64,000 bases of DNA from Prevotellaceae bacterium (GTDB lineage Bacteria; Bacteroidota; Bacteroidia; Bacteroidales; Muribaculaceae). The notes beneath the pieces were generated by a model. The model was given only the letters and a program-made list of their open reading frames with translations, was not told the origin of the DNA and made no database searches. A program made the translations under genes and the position numbers. Every line of letters begins with the position of its first letter. The first letter of the stretch is position 1. Positions 26,770 through 37,060 of the stretch are shown in pieces. The stretch lies in NCBI GenBank assembly GCA_021772015.1, contig JAETNS010000012.1, positions 42,779-106,778 of the forward strand, written 5' to 3'.

Positions 26770-27747
26770 TCAGTTGGCGGCGGCATTCAATACAGGAGTA
26801 GCCGGTTCGTCAGAACATAGGACCACAAGCAGATTGCTGACCATAGCCGCCTTCTGTGATGGTGTGAAATCTGCGATCTTCTCATTCTCGATCTTGTCAA
26901 GAGCCATCTCGACCATGCTCACTGCTCCCTCTACGATTTTCTCACGGGCAGAAATTATAGCGGTTGCCTGCTGGCGGCGCAACATAACGGCAGCAATCTC
27001 CGGAGCATAGGCGAGATAGTTGATACGTGCTTCCACCACTTCCATTCCGGCGATTCCGAGACGCTCGTTGATCTTGTGCTCAAGAAGTTCATTTATTTCC
27101 TCGCCGCCCCCGCGCAAAGTCAGCTCATCAGAACTGCTGTCAGTGGTGTCATAAGCGAACCGTCCGGTGACCTCACGCAAGGCTGCATCGCTCTGGATGC
27201 TGACAAAACTCTCAAGAGCACGCATATTGAATGCCCCGTTGACTGAAGAAGCTGAATCAATGTCAAATACGGCCCTGTAAGTATCTCGAATTTTCCATAC
27301 AAGCACCATCCCGATCATGACAGGATTTCCTTGTTTGTCATTGACCTTTATAGGCTCAATATCCATATTCCGAACTCGTAATGATAGTTTCCGTCTCGTT
27401 ATGAAGGGATTGAGCCAATAATAGCCGATCTTGTTGAATGTCCCGACATATTTTCCGAAAAAAATCATGACACGAGCCTCGTTCGGTTCCTGGACGACAT
27501 ATCCCATGCATCCCAATACAAACAGCACAAACAGCGGGACTGACACTCCGAATGCCAGGCCGGGCTTGGTATCGACGAATATCGCCATCATAGCAATTAT
27601 GATCGCAGGGATAAGTATGAAGGTGAAAAACAGCATTGCGAAGCCTGGAATAGCCCAGCTCGAATAGGAGGTCTCTTTCAATTCGTGAAACGACCCCGGA
27701 TTGTCACTTTTTGATATCATATCATTTTTGTTTTTGTGAATATTCAT
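26770..27747 (-). CDS. SPFH/band-7 domain membrane protein
   Basis: The 325-residue protein has two membrane spans near residues 32-58 and 64-86. The SPFH domain follows with VVQEPNEARVMIFFGKYVGT and VRNMDIEPIKVNDKQGNPV. The C-terminal helical part includes LGIAGMEVVEARINYLAYAPEIAAVMLRRQQA, typical of band-7 proteins. Such proteins form ring-like membrane microdomains and often control membrane proteases. Its start overlaps the end of the nucleotidyltransferase gene by 4 bases. A start at the second Met, nine codons later, is possible. Confidence 0.87.
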   Translation of the reverse strand: MNIHKNKNDMISKSDNPGSFHELKETSYSSWAIPGFAMLFFTFILIPAIIIAMMAIFVDTKPGLAFGVSVPLFVLFVLGCMGYVVQEPNEARVMIFFGKYVGTFNKIGYYWLNPFITRRKLSLRVRNMDIEPIKVNDKQGNPVMIGMVLVWKIRDTYRAVFDIDSASSVNGAFNMRALESFVSIQSDAALREVTGRFAYDTTDSSSDELTLRGGGEEINELLEHKINERLGIAGMEVVEARINYLAYAPEIAAVMLRRQQATAIISAREKIVEGAVSMVEMALDKIENEKIADFTPSQKAAMVSNLLVVLCSDEPATPVLNAAAN

Positions 27748-28499
27748 TTGTTTTTAAGATATGTCTCGGCGGCAGCCAGCTTGTCAGTAGATCCGACATC
27801 GAACCAGTGACATCCATCCGGCAGCATGAACCGCCGGATATCAAGTATGGAAAGGTTATCAAGATAAAACGGCATGATAGAGAACGGATGGATTTTTCTT
27901 CCGGCATAATCCAAGAGACGTTCAAACAAAATCCGTTTTTTTATTATATGGACTCCTCCGAAAGGGGACGCGTCATGAGCTTCCTCCGGAACAAAACCTT
28001 TCGGTTTCCGGTCGCCGTTTGAGAGATTCTCCCATCCGGCGAGCCGGTTGTCAATGAAATAAAGAGTCCTCGAAGAGTCCCTATGACTGCACAACAATGT
28101 CACATCCGCTCCGCTTTGTTGATGAAAGGACTGCATCAGACCCAAAGGCAGATCGGTCAAGATATCTGCATTATGGAGTAAAATCGGATCATCCGGATTA
28201 TCTCCCGACAAAAGGGATGCCGCTTTCAAGAGCCCCCCTCCGGTGTCAAGCAGACAATCCGATTCATCACTTATCTTTATGTCAAGTCCGAAATTACCAT
28301 TGCTTTTTATGAAATCCACAACCTGATCAGCAAAATGATGGACATTGATGACAATATCCTTCACACCTGCCATCGACAGATTCTCTATCACTCGTTGCAA
28401 CATCGGTTTGCCTCCTACAGGCACAAGAGCTTTCGGATGGCTGACAGTATACGGTTTGAGGCGCGTGCCAAGACCGGCCGCAAAAATCATTGCTTTCAT
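27744..28499 (-). CDS. MurU-like sugar-1-phosphate nucleotidyltransferase
   Basis: The 251-residue protein has the nucleotidyltransferase signature AAGLGTRLKPYT near residue 7 and KALVPVGGKPM. A metal-binding HNAD segment follows near residue 108. MurU makes UDP-MurNAc from MurNAc-1-phosphate in the peptidoglycan-recycling shortcut. The upstream neighbour is an AmgK-like sugar kinase, the partner of MurU, which supports this reading over a general glucose-1-phosphate enzyme. It lies 14 bases after that gene. Confidence 0.82.
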   Translation of the reverse strand: MKAMIFAAGLGTRLKPYTVSHPKALVPVGGKPMLQRVIENLSMAGVKDIVINVHHFADQVVDFIKSNGNFGLDIKISDESDCLLDTGGGLLKAASLLSGDNPDDPILLHNADILTDLPLGLMQSFHQQSGADVTLLCSHRDSSRTLYFIDNRLAGWENLSNGDRKPKGFVPEEAHDASPFGGVHIIKKRILFERLLDYAGRKIHPFSIMPFYLDNLSILDIRRFMLPDGCHWFDVGSTDKLAAAETYLKNK

Positions 28500-28513
28500 T
28501 TGTTCTAACGAAT

Positions 28514-30127
28514 CTAAGAGAGTTGTGTTTGTACGGCGTGGGTATATGGTTTCTGCGGATCGCGTAGAAATGAGTCGAACACAACCTCAACATCTTTCGC
28601 CGCAAATGTTTCGACAATATCCTGTTCCCTATGGGTCAATATGACTTTGACCCCATATTTTCCATTAAGATGACGGGCCATCAGCTCTGCCGAATACACG
28701 GATCTATGTTGGCCGCCGGTACAGCCGAAATTCACAGCCAGGTCAGTGAACCCACGTTGCAGGTACCGCTCAACCGAACTGTCTACGAGCCTCACGCATT
28801 CTTCCAGGAATGGCTTGATCTCCCCATCCTCCTCAAGAAATTTTATTACAGGGGTATCCCGACCGGTCAGTTTCTTATACGGTTCATATCGTCCGGGATT
28901 ATGAGATGCCCGGCAATCAAAGACAAAACCGCCACCGTTGCCTGACGGATCATCCGGGATTCCTTTTTTAAATGAGAAGCTCGCGACCCTGACTGTAAGA
29001 GGATTATCAACGGCGTGGATCTTATGAGAATGTTTTTCGGACTCAGCCTTGACCGCCTTATCCCCATACCTTACTTGTAATTTCTCTGCCAAGATTCTGA
29101 GCAAGGGAAATCTCTCCGCGAGTTGTTCATTCTGCATCAACCGGGCAAAATTATCAACACCATACGCAACCGATTGCAGGAAATGGGGCTTTCGCTCCAT
29201 CCATCCCCTGAATCCATATGCGCCCAATGTCTGCAAATTGCGGAACAATACAAACATCGGCAGTTCTTCACGAAACTCATATTCGTCGAAACCTGTGTCA
29301 AGTTTCTTTACTTCTTTCACATACACTTCAATAAGATGACACCTCAACTCATCCGGGAAACTCGCTTTCGCCTGCCATAAAAAAGAAGCCACGTCATAAG
29401 CAGCCGGGCCACGCCTGCCGGCCTGGAAATCAATCACCGTCAATTTCTTATCTTTGTCGACCATGACGTTACGGCTTTGAAAATCCCGAAGCATGAATGT
29501 AGACCATCTGTTCCGGTTCTTAAGTAGAGCCTTTTCAAGTTTGTCAAACTCATCCTGTAGCATGGACTCGTCAAATTCAATCTTTGATGGTTTCAGGAAG
29601 CAATATTTGAAATAATTGAGATCCCATCTGACAAGCCTTTCATCCATAGCTTTGGAAGGATAACAGGTATTATAATCCATATTTCTGCCACCATCATACT
29701 GGATGTGACACAGTATCTTCATCGTATTCTCCAGAAGCGCGACATCTTCCGATCCATACTGCCCGGATTCCCTGGAGCATGAAAGTTCGTCAAACAAAGC
29801 ATGTTCTCCGGCCCAAGTCTGCAAATAGATTCTTGAATCATTGGATACGGCAAGGACATCGGGGACAGGCAGATGACATTCACACCTAAGATGCCGGGAG
29901 AGATTGACAAACGCGAGGTTCTCGGCAGGATCATCCCCACAAGTCGCCACAACAGGTGTCCCCTCATCATCATCCAGACGGTAATACCTCCTGTTGGAGC
30001 CGGCTCCGGCCAATTGGCATACTTTAATTGGACGCTTCCCGAACGTTTCTTCATAAAACCTCACGACATCTTGTGTCTCTCCCATTATGTGCTCACATCG
30101 ATCAGTCATATTTGATATATCAGCCAT
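28514..30127 (-). CDS. AmgK-like amino-sugar kinase fused to RapZ C-terminal domain
   Basis: The 537-residue protein joins two families. Residues about 15-350 are an aminoglycoside-phosphotransferase-type kinase with LRDFQSRNVM and VIDFQAGRRGP, which are close to the active site of AmgK, the MurNAc/GlcNAc anomeric kinase. Residues about 380-530 match the C-terminal domain of RapZ, with FDCRASHNPGR, LTGRD and the conserved GCTGGQHRSV. In enterobacteria the RapZ C-terminal domain binds glucosamine-6-phosphate. The fusion suggests that amino-sugar recycling is sensed or gated within one protein. Its start overlaps the propeller gene by 8 bases. Confidence 0.87.
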   Translation of the reverse strand: MADISNMTDRCEHIMGETQDVVRFYEETFGKRPIKVCQLAGAGSNRRYYRLDDDEGTPVVATCGDDPAENLAFVNLSRHLRCECHLPVPDVLAVSNDSRIYLQTWAGEHALFDELSCSRESGQYGSEDVALLENTMKILCHIQYDGGRNMDYNTCYPSKAMDERLVRWDLNYFKYCFLKPSKIEFDESMLQDEFDKLEKALLKNRNRWSTFMLRDFQSRNVMVDKDKKLTVIDFQAGRRGPAAYDVASFLWQAKASFPDELRCHLIEVYVKEVKKLDTGFDEYEFREELPMFVLFRNLQTLGAYGFRGWMERKPHFLQSVAYGVDNFARLMQNEQLAERFPLLRILAEKLQVRYGDKAVKAESEKHSHKIHAVDNPLTVRVASFSFKKGIPDDPSGNGGGFVFDCRASHNPGRYEPYKKLTGRDTPVIKFLEEDGEIKPFLEECVRLVDSSVERYLQRGFTDLAVNFGCTGGQHRSVYSAELMARHLNGKYGVKVILTHREQDIVETFAAKDVEVVFDSFLRDPQKPYTHAVQTQLS

Positions 30128-31721
30128 TTTTATCTTTTTTCAACCATTTACGCCATTCCTTCAGACATATTCCCAAGATACAGAACACCGTCAGAAAGAT
30201 TACAATGATCAACACCACCGGCAAAACATGAGTGCCATCGCAGTCTTTATTATCAGGGGAATCTTCCATTTCTCCGTTACAATCATCAACATTTTCAGCG
30301 ACAACTACGGAGGTAGAATCCGCAGCGACACAGTCTTGGCGTATTATCCGAAAAAGGTTCAAGGCGTTTCCACCAAAGCCTTTTCGGCCTTGAGACGTAA
30401 CTGCCATAAAACGACCATCCTCAGAAACATCAAGTCCGACCGGATATGAATCAACCCTGATACGGCCGACAACGGTCATTGTCTTTGCTTCTATGACACA
30501 AACCTCACTGGACGAATTACACGCGACAAACAGCAGCTTCCCGTCTGAAGATGCCTCCAGAGTCCTCGCTCCATCGCCGACTTTGCAACTCTGCCAACCA
30601 TGTAATTCTATAGACTTACGCCCGGAGGTGACAGCATCTTCAACTCCCGGAATCACAGAGTCCAAAGGGATCGCGACCACGGTCCCTGCGATATTGCGCG
30701 AGCCATACAAGGTTCCATTCTCAATGACGAAATGTCGGATCCCATATCCTGAATTCGCGTATCCAATATATTTATATTGCTCGCCACCCAAATCAAAAAT
30801 ATGAGTCGGCCCTCCCATGGAACTGACAATCAGATATCGTCCGTCAGGTGTAAATGCCAGGCCACGCAACTTGTAGCCTGATTCCTTGTCACGATCGACC
30901 GGCTTGTCAAGGGGGAAATCAAGAGAGAGCTTTTTCCCTGCCACAAGAGGAGGATGATGACACCAATCAAGAGGATCGCTTGATCTTACATTTATCAATC
31001 CTATGGTATTGTCACCCCAATGGGCTATAGCTATCAATCCGGCGGCTCGACTATAGGCTATCATTTTTGGCAAAGGCCCGGTTTCGAACATTCTGATTAT
31101 AGAATCTGTACTTGTGTCAATCACAGCGACAGCAGACGGATCCTGGGCATTCAAATCGAATGTTCGCCTGTAATAGGGCACCCAGAAATAACGACCCGAA
31201 TGGGAAAATGCGCCTTCTACCGGCTTACCTTGAAAAGCCCGTGTCTCACCTTCGGGATAATGAGTAAAAGTATAATAGCCGGAAGGAACTGCCCACAAAG
31301 ATCCTATTGACGAGGGAAAACAATGCTCTATGACTTTGATTTTTGACAAATCCGGCAATGAGTATACCACTGTCTGGCATCCTTCCAGAGAATTGACATA
31401 ACAACGTGTCCCATCCGGATGGAAACTCACCGATTTCGGGGAGAAGATATCTGTGTCAAGCGTCTCCTGATCACGCCAGTCATATTGCTGTCGTTTACCG
31501 ATATTTACAATTCGCAGGCGATCATCCCAGCCAACCGAGCTGTCACCAATCTCGCCGTGGATTTCAGGAGGGACCCCGGCGATCTGTTCAGGAGTCAATA
31601 CAGAGGCTGCCCCTGATACTATTGTCTCTCCCCTTAGTTCCGGGATAAATCTTCCAAGCAACACCACTATAATCATTAGCGATAGCGGTTTTTGTCGGGA
31701 TATTTTATTGCAAGGGAACAT
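30120..31721 (-). CDS. Membrane-anchored beta-propeller (YncE-like) protein
   Basis: The start at 31721 gives 533 residues; the longer open frame upstream runs over the opposite-strand prfA and is not credible. An N-terminal hydrophobic signal lies near residues 11-22. A YncE/WD40-like propeller follows, with repeats such as FHPDGTRCYVNS, FTPDGRYLIVSS and VSEDGRFMAVTS. One membrane span lies close to the C-terminus, followed by a Lys-rich tail. The propeller should face the periplasm. It heads the AmgK-RapZ/MurU/SPFH operon and could sense wall fragments, but its ligand is unknown. Confidence 0.78.
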   Translation of the reverse strand: MFPCNKISRQKPLSLMIIVVLLGRFIPELRGETIVSGAASVLTPEQIAGVPPEIHGEIGDSSVGWDDRLRIVNIGKRQQYDWRDQETLDTDIFSPKSVSFHPDGTRCYVNSLEGCQTVVYSLPDLSKIKVIEHCFPSSIGSLWAVPSGYYTFTHYPEGETRAFQGKPVEGAFSHSGRYFWVPYYRRTFDLNAQDPSAVAVIDTSTDSIIRMFETGPLPKMIAYSRAAGLIAIAHWGDNTIGLINVRSSDPLDWCHHPPLVAGKKLSLDFPLDKPVDRDKESGYKLRGLAFTPDGRYLIVSSMGGPTHIFDLGGEQYKYIGYANSGYGIRHFVIENGTLYGSRNIAGTVVAIPLDSVIPGVEDAVTSGRKSIELHGWQSCKVGDGARTLEASSDGKLLFVACNSSSEVCVIEAKTMTVVGRIRVDSYPVGLDVSEDGRFMAVTSQGRKGFGGNALNLFRIIRQDCVAADSTSVVVAENVDDCNGEMEDSPDNKDCDGTHVLPVVLIIVIFLTVFCILGICLKEWRKWLKKDKNG

Positions 31722-31842
31722 TGAGACAGTTTTCAGCGGAATCGTCAGACGATGACGGCAAATCACTCCGACGACAAACTTTATCTCCTGCAAATTTAAG
31801 GATTTTACCCGATTCTGTCCACTACAAGTCGTGGATTTTTCG

Positions 31843-31850
31843 TAACTTCG
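31843..31850 (+). promoter_or_regulatory. Possible -7 box for prfA
   Basis: TAACTTCG differs by one base from TAnnTTTG and lies 29 bases before the prfA ATG. Confidence 0.35.
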
Positions 31851-31879
31851 CGAAAAAATCAGCGACACCATCATTCCGT

Positions 31880-32989
31880 ATGGCAGAAAACACCCTTCTT
31901 GACCGTCTTGACGGTATTGAATCCAGGTTTGAGGAAGTATCCACTTTGATAACCGACCCGGCAGTGATCGCCGACTTGAAACGCTATGTCCGTCTAAACA
32001 AGGAATACAAAGAGCTTGAACGATTGACCGGGGCGACAAGAAAATACCGTTCATTATTAGACAATATATCCGAGTCAAAAGAAATACTTGAAACGGAGAA
32101 TGACGAGGAAATGCGCTCCATGGCCCGCGAACAGCTTGATGAGGCGACCGCTGCGCTGCCTATACTTGAAGAGGAAATCAAGATAATGCTTATTCCGGCT
32201 GATCCTGAAGATGGCAAGAATGCAATTGTCGAGATCCGAGGAGGGACAGGGGGAGACGAGGCCGCCCTTTTCGCGGGAGATCTTTTTAAAATGTACTCCA
32301 AATACTGCGAGTCAAAAGGCTGGCAGGTGGCTGTGACAAGCTTCTCAGAAGGAGCCGCAGGAGGGTTCAAGGAAATTGTATTCGCGGTGACAGGCGAGAA
32401 TGTATACGGCACACTGAAATATGAGAGCGGGGTACATCGTGTACAGCGTGTACCGGCCACGGAAACCCAAGGGAGGGTCCACACATCCGCTGCCACTGTG
32501 GCTGTCCTCCCTGAAGCAGAGGCTTTCGATGTGGAAATCAATGAGGGAGAAATAAAATGGGAGACTTTCCGAAGCGGAGGAGCAGGAGGCCAGAATGTGA
32601 ACAAGGTTGAGTCTGGTGTCAGGCTCCGCTATATGTGGAGAAATCCCGTCACCGGCCAGACTGACGAGATACTTATAGAATGTACCGAGACTCGCGACCA
32701 GCCAAAGAACAAAGAGAGAGCCTTGAGCCGACTGAGGACATATATCTATGACCGCGAGCACCAGAAATATATCGACGACATCGCCTCCAGACGCAAGACG
32801 CTTGTCTCCACTGGCGACCGTTCGGCCAAAATACGGACCTACAATTATCCCCAGGGACGTATCACGGATCACCGTATCAATTACACCATTTATAATCTGC
32901 AGGCATTCATAGACGGAGACATCCAGGATTGTATTGATCATCTGATCATCGCCGAAAACGCGGAGAAACTCAAAGAGTCTGAATTATGA
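31880..32989 (+). CDS. prfA: Peptide chain release factor 1
   Basis: The start at 31880 gives 369 residues; the frame extends upstream through the divergent promoter region and is not coding there. RF1 reads UAA and UAG. The codon-recognition motif Pro192-Ala-Thr194 identifies RF1 rather than RF2. The catalytic GGQ is at 236-238 within GSGGAGGQNVNKVES, where the Gln is normally methylated. The gene is followed by a DUF4153 gene and pyrF in the same direction. Confidence 0.96.
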   Translation: MAENTLLDRLDGIESRFEEVSTLITDPAVIADLKRYVRLNKEYKELERLTGATRKYRSLLDNISESKEILETENDEEMRSMAREQLDEATAALPILEEEIKIMLIPADPEDGKNAIVEIRGGTGGDEAALFAGDLFKMYSKYCESKGWQVAVTSFSEGAAGGFKEIVFAVTGENVYGTLKYESGVHRVQRVPATETQGRVHTSAATVAVLPEAEAFDVEINEGEIKWETFRSGGAGGQNVNKVESGVRLRYMWRNPVTGQTDEILIECTETRDQPKNKERALSRLRTYIYDREHQKYIDDIASRRKTLVSTGDRSAKIRTYNYPQGRITDHRINYTIYNLQAFIDGDIQDCIDHLIIAENAEKLKESEL

Positions 32990-33061
32990 TATCTCCGACG
33001 CGCCATTATTCTCTCCTGTAGACAAAACTGCCTATAATCCGCCCCCTATACATCATTCTAT

Positions 33062-34789
33062 ATGGAACAGAAGAAAAATGGTTTACTACGCAGTCTACTG
33101 AATAATTTCACTGATGCTGCAAGGGAATTTCCCATAGCATTGTCGTATCTGGTAGTGTTGGCCTTCATAATCGGATTGCCACAGATAAAATACTCTGATT
33201 CAACGACATTTGGATTGCCGTGTGTTCTGGCATGTCTTGGTTCATTGGCTGCGAGCCTTATGACAAGAGGTGGCAAAAAAATTTACCGCGTAACATCCCA
33301 GATAGGGGTATTGCTACTGGCTGTTCTATACCTGTTGGTATTCCTGCATAGCGACTGCTTTCAATTCAATCCCCGTCATCTTGACAACCATCTCGAGATA
33401 TGGCATTCTTTCAGCGGATATGCACTGATTCTGCTGGTGATTATTTTCTTCCCATTCTGGTATAAAGGAGAACATGCCATAGAAGCATCCTGGTCTACGA
33501 CAATGACCGGCTTGGTGGGCTTAATGAGAGCCGCTCTTGTGGCAATATGTGTCCTCATAGCCATGTCTGTGATCACCATTGCCTCTGACTTGCTTTTGAA
33601 TTTCGAGATTTTCGGACAGTTCTGGCTCACATTCGTCCCTGTGACTTTATTCGGGGCACTTACGATAGCAAGTTTCACAAAATCCGGCCAAACCAACCGG
33701 AAGATGTTCCGCCTGCTCCCATTCTCACGAGGAGTCTTCACTTTTGTGTCCGTACCGTTACTGGCGATCTATCTCCTTATATTCTATCTTTATCTTATCA
33801 AGATGGCGATAGCAGGGAGCTTCCCGGTAAGGGACATCTCATATCAGGTTATTGGAGTATTCATCGCATTTTGCATGCAACGGTATGTTTTCCATCAGGC
33901 ACTCATTAATGGAGACAACCCTGTAGCCCGGTGGTTCAACAAGCTTAGCCCATGGCTGTTGTTTCTCCCGGTGACAATGATGAGCTGGGTCATCATCCAT
34001 AGGCTCTTGAGTATGGGGATCACCGTAAATCGTCTTTACATACTGCTTGTCAATCTGTGGATGTATGGAATCCTCGTGTGGTGGATAGCCACAAAGGCCA
34101 GCAAAATATGGATCATGCCTGTAAGCCTTTGCGTTATCCTATCCATTACCTCAATACCGGTATTAAATGTTACATCTGTGACAGAAACTTCAATGCGTTC
34201 AGACCTCAAATCAGGTATGACTGCCGCCGGATGGCAATTACCTGTCTCTGACAATTTCTTCAAGGAAAATTCATGGAAAGTCCTGAACGCGAGACAACGT
34301 TCGTTGAAAACATATCTCGAGGATGAAATGGGGGAGGAGAGCCTTGACGGGATAGTATCTTTCGGGAAATCAATCAATGATTCATCCAAATCATCGAGGA
34401 ACGATGACTCTGGCACATCATCTGATGACCACTTCTATATCTCTTCAAAATGTTATGCTTCATTCGATTCTATCCCGGCAGGTTGCACCGCCATTAATGT
34501 GGAAGACTATTCGGTTGATGAAATCTCACTTGTAGGTGACTCTGTAGTTTTCAGCATTGGAGACTATGGCGCATTGATTTTCAGCATGAGAAATCTAAAA
34601 GAAATCGATAGCCGCCGTAATGGACTTAACGAAATACAGGTCATCGGATCAACCGGCCATATCACCGGAGCCAGCATATCCTATATTTATGTCAGCGGTA
34701 ATATCGTGGAGGGCGTTTTTAAAGGGAAGACATATTCACACCTAACCGGCACGATCTTCCTCCCTGACATGATCGCCAAAGATTTTTAA
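33062..34789 (+). CDS. DUF4153 family multi-span membrane protein
   Basis: The 575-residue protein has about ten membrane segments between residues 20 and 380, then a soluble C-terminal part of about 190 residues that is Ser/Asp-rich and probably extracytoplasmic. The membrane part matches the DUF4153 family of Bacteroidetes and Firmicutes, whose function is unknown. It sits between prfA and pyrF with gaps of 72 and 44 bases. Nothing in it suggests transport motifs. Confidence 0.75.
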   Translation: MEQKKNGLLRSLLNNFTDAAREFPIALSYLVVLAFIIGLPQIKYSDSTTFGLPCVLACLGSLAASLMTRGGKKIYRVTSQIGVLLLAVLYLLVFLHSDCFQFNPRHLDNHLEIWHSFSGYALILLVIIFFPFWYKGEHAIEASWSTTMTGLVGLMRAALVAICVLIAMSVITIASDLLLNFEIFGQFWLTFVPVTLFGALTIASFTKSGQTNRKMFRLLPFSRGVFTFVSVPLLAIYLLIFYLYLIKMAIAGSFPVRDISYQVIGVFIAFCMQRYVFHQALINGDNPVARWFNKLSPWLLFLPVTMMSWVIIHRLLSMGITVNRLYILLVNLWMYGILVWWIATKASKIWIMPVSLCVILSITSIPVLNVTSVTETSMRSDLKSGMTAAGWQLPVSDNFFKENSWKVLNARQRSLKTYLEDEMGEESLDGIVSFGKSINDSSKSSRNDDSGTSSDDHFYISSKCYASFDSIPAGCTAINVEDYSVDEISLVGDSVVFSIGDYGALIFSMRNLKEIDSRRNGLNEIQVIGSTGHITGASISYIYVSGNIVEGVFKGKTYSHLTGTIFLPDMIAKDF

Positions 34790-34833
34790 ACGACAAAAAA
34801 TAATATTCACATCTAAATTGTCATCTGACCACC

Positions 34834-35679
34834 ATGACACGACAGGAAATCATCGACCATATCAAAGAAAAACGTTCTTTCCTTTGTGTGGGACTCGACA
34901 CAGACATCAAAAAAATTCCCCGCCATATAATAGAAGAAGCTGGGGAAAACGAATATGAGGCCATCATGGCCTTTAACAAAGCCATCATCGACGCTACAGC
35001 CCCTTATTGTGTGGCATATAAACCAAATACCGCTTTCTACGAGGCGTTCGGAACTGAGGGCTGGAAAGCATTGAACGACACAGTCGCATACATCCGCGAC
35101 AATCATCCGAAACATTTCGTGATCATTGACGCGAAACGTGGAGACATCGGTAATACCTCCGCCATGTACGCGAGAGCTGTTTTCGATGATCTCAAGGCTG
35201 ATGCCATAACTGTCGCTCCCTACATGGGAGAGGACAGTGTGAAACCATTTCTGGGATATGAAGGGAAGTGGGTGATTCTTCTGGCTCTTACCTCCAACAA
35301 AGGCAGCCTTGATTTCCAGTTGATGAAAGATGAGCATGGAAACCGGCTCTTTGAAAATGTAATCCGGAAGTCTCAGACATGGGCCACAAATGATGAGATC
35401 ATGTATGTTGTGGGGGCTACACGCGGACAGATGTTTGAGGATATCCGGGCAATCGCTCCTGACAATTTCCTGCTGGTTCCCGGAGTGGGAGCGCAAGGTG
35501 GCAGCCTCGAGGAGGTATGCCGCTACGGTATGACTGCCGATTGCGGCCTGTTGGTCAATTCCTCCCGCGCGATCATCTACGCATCCGGGGAAAAAGATTT
35601 CGCTCAGGCCGCCGCATGCGCCGCAAAAGCTGTCGCCGACGAGATGAAAGAATTTCTCGACACTTATAGCAAAATTTAA
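34834..35679 (+). CDS. pyrF: Orotidine 5'-phosphate decarboxylase
   Basis: The 281-residue enzyme converts OMP to UMP, the last step of UMP synthesis. The catalytic [10 protein letters not shown] segment starts at Asp99, with Lys101 and Asp104 as key residues. The longer length and the [12 protein letters not shown] start mark the type-2 group rather than the 230-residue E. coli type. GVGAQGG and NSSRAIIYA near the C-terminus bind the phosphate. It is followed by pgk after 116 bases. Confidence 0.95.
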   Translation: MTRQEIIDHIKEKRSFLCVGLDTDIKKIPRHIIEEAGENEYEAIMAFNKAIIDATAPYCVAYKPNTAFYEAFGTEGWKALNDTVAYIRDNHPKHFVIIDAKRGDIGNTSAMYARAVFDDLKADAITVAPYMGEDSVKPFLGYEGKWVILLALTSNKGSLDFQLMKDEHGNRLFENVIRKSQTWATNDEIMYVVGATRGQMFEDIRAIAPDNFLLVPGVGAQGGSLEEVCRYGMTADCGLLVNSSRAIIYASGEKDFAQAAACAAKAVADEMKEFLDTYSKI

Positions 35680-35688
35680 CGCGTCTGG

Positions 35689-35720
35689 TTTCACTGCCTC
35701 GTCAAAATCCGCTATATTTG
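35689..35720 (+). promoter_or_regulatory. pgk promoter
   Basis: TTTC at 35689-35692, twenty bases, then TATATTTG at 35713-35720 fits the Bacteroidetes -33/-7 layout. The leader before pgk would be about 70 bases. Confidence 0.6.
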
Positions 35721-35795
35721 TTGGCTGAAAATACGGGGCGGAAACAACCCACTTTAATAAGGACACAAAACCCAAACATATAGAATCATTTAATC

Positions 35796-37043
35796 ATGAA
35801 ACTCGACGATTACAATTTCGCAGGCAAAAAAGCCATCGTACGCGTTGACTTCAATGTGCCTCTCGATGAGAACGGCAACATCACGGATGACACCCGTATC
35901 CGTGGCGCGCTTCCCACCCTCAAGAAAATTCTCGAAGCCGGTGGCAGCCTGATCATCATGTCCCACATGGGAAAACCCAAAGGGAAAGTCAATCCGAAAC
36001 TCTCTCTTCTCCAGATCAAGGACGCTGTGGCCAAAGCCCTCGGCCGCGATGTGAAATTCGCTCCTGACTGCGCCAATGCCGCCGAAGCTGCCGCCGACCT
36101 CAAACCGGGTGAAGTGCTGCTGCTCGAAAACCTCCGTTTCTATCCCGAAGAGGAAGGCAAGCCTGTCGGTATTGACAAAGCAGATCCCGGCTATGATGCA
36201 GCCAAGAAGGCGATGAAGGAAAGCCAGAAAGAATTTGCCAAGAAACTCGCCTCATATGCTGACGTTTATGTCAACGACGCATTTGGCACAGCCCACCGCA
36301 AGCACGCCTCGACAGCTGTCATCGCCGACTATTTCAAACCTGAAGACAAGATGCTCGGCTATCTCATGGAGAAAGAGGTTGACGCTGTAGACAAGATCCT
36401 CAGTGACATCAAGCGTCCTTTCACCGCTATCATGGGCGGCTCCAAAGTCTCCACCAAGATCGGCATCATCGAGAACCTCATGGACAAGGTCGACAATCTG
36501 ATCCTCTGCGGCGGTATGACTTACACCTTCGCCAAGGCTCAGGGTGGCAAAGTCGGAGATTCTCTCTGCGAGAATGACAAGCTCGATCTTGCCCGCGACA
36601 TCATGAAGAAAGCCCAGGAAAAAGGTGTGAACCTTGTCCTCGGAACTGACTGCGTTGCAGCAAATGCTTTCAAAAATGACGCTGACACCCAGATCTGCTC
36701 TGTTATGGATATTCCCGACGGATGGGAAGGAATGGATGCAGGTCCCGAGACCCGCAAGGCTTTTGCCGATGTCATCAAGGATGCCAAGACCATTCTTTGG
36801 AACGGCCCTGCAGGTGTGTTTGAATTTGACAACTTCACTGCAGGTTCCCGCGCGATCGCTGAAGCTATCGTTGAGGCTACCAACAACGGCGCGTTCTCTC
36901 TCGTCGGTGGTGGAGACTCTGTCGCTTGCGTAAACAAGTTCGGCCTCGCTGATGAGGTAAGCTACGTTTCGACAGGCGGTGGCGCGCTCCTGGAAGCCAT
37001 CGAAGGCAAGATTCTTCCTGGAATCGCCGCAGTGAAAGGTTAA
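35796..37043 (+). CDS. pgk: Phosphoglycerate kinase
   Basis: The 415-residue glycolytic enzyme transfers phosphate from 1,3-bisphosphoglycerate to ADP. It starts with the family segment [22 protein letters not shown]. Other conserved parts are [17 protein letters not shown], the [15 protein letters not shown] segment, MGGSKVSTK and the C-terminal GGGDSVAC. Codon use is strongly biased to C-ending codons, as expected for a highly expressed gene. It ends before a long perfect palindrome. Confidence 0.97.
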   Translation: MKLDDYNFAGKKAIVRVDFNVPLDENGNITDDTRIRGALPTLKKILEAGGSLIIMSHMGKPKGKVNPKLSLLQIKDAVAKALGRDVKFAPDCANAAEAAADLKPGEVLLLENLRFYPEEEGKPVGIDKADPGYDAAKKAMKESQKEFAKKLASYADVYVNDAFGTAHRKHASTAVIADYFKPEDKMLGYLMEKEVDAVDKILSDIKRPFTAIMGGSKVSTKIGIIENLMDKVDNLILCGGMTYTFAKAQGGKVGDSLCENDKLDLARDIMKKAQEKGVNLVLGTDCVAANAFKNDADTQICSVMDIPDGWEGMDAGPETRKAFADVIKDAKTILWNGPAGVFEFDNFTAGSRAIAEAIVEATNNGAFSLVGGGDSVACVNKFGLADEVSYVSTGGGALLEAIEGKILPGIAAVKG

Positions 37044-37060
37044 GCCCCACTGATTATTAG

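Noticed and set aside
31722..32078. N-terminal extension of the beta-propeller gene
   Set aside because: It would run across the prfA promoter and start; the signal-like segment begins only at the Met encoded at 31721.
34813..35775. Long minus-strand open frame opposite pyrF (320 codons)
   Set aside because: It is a shadow of the highly biased pyrF coding sequence and shows no family features.
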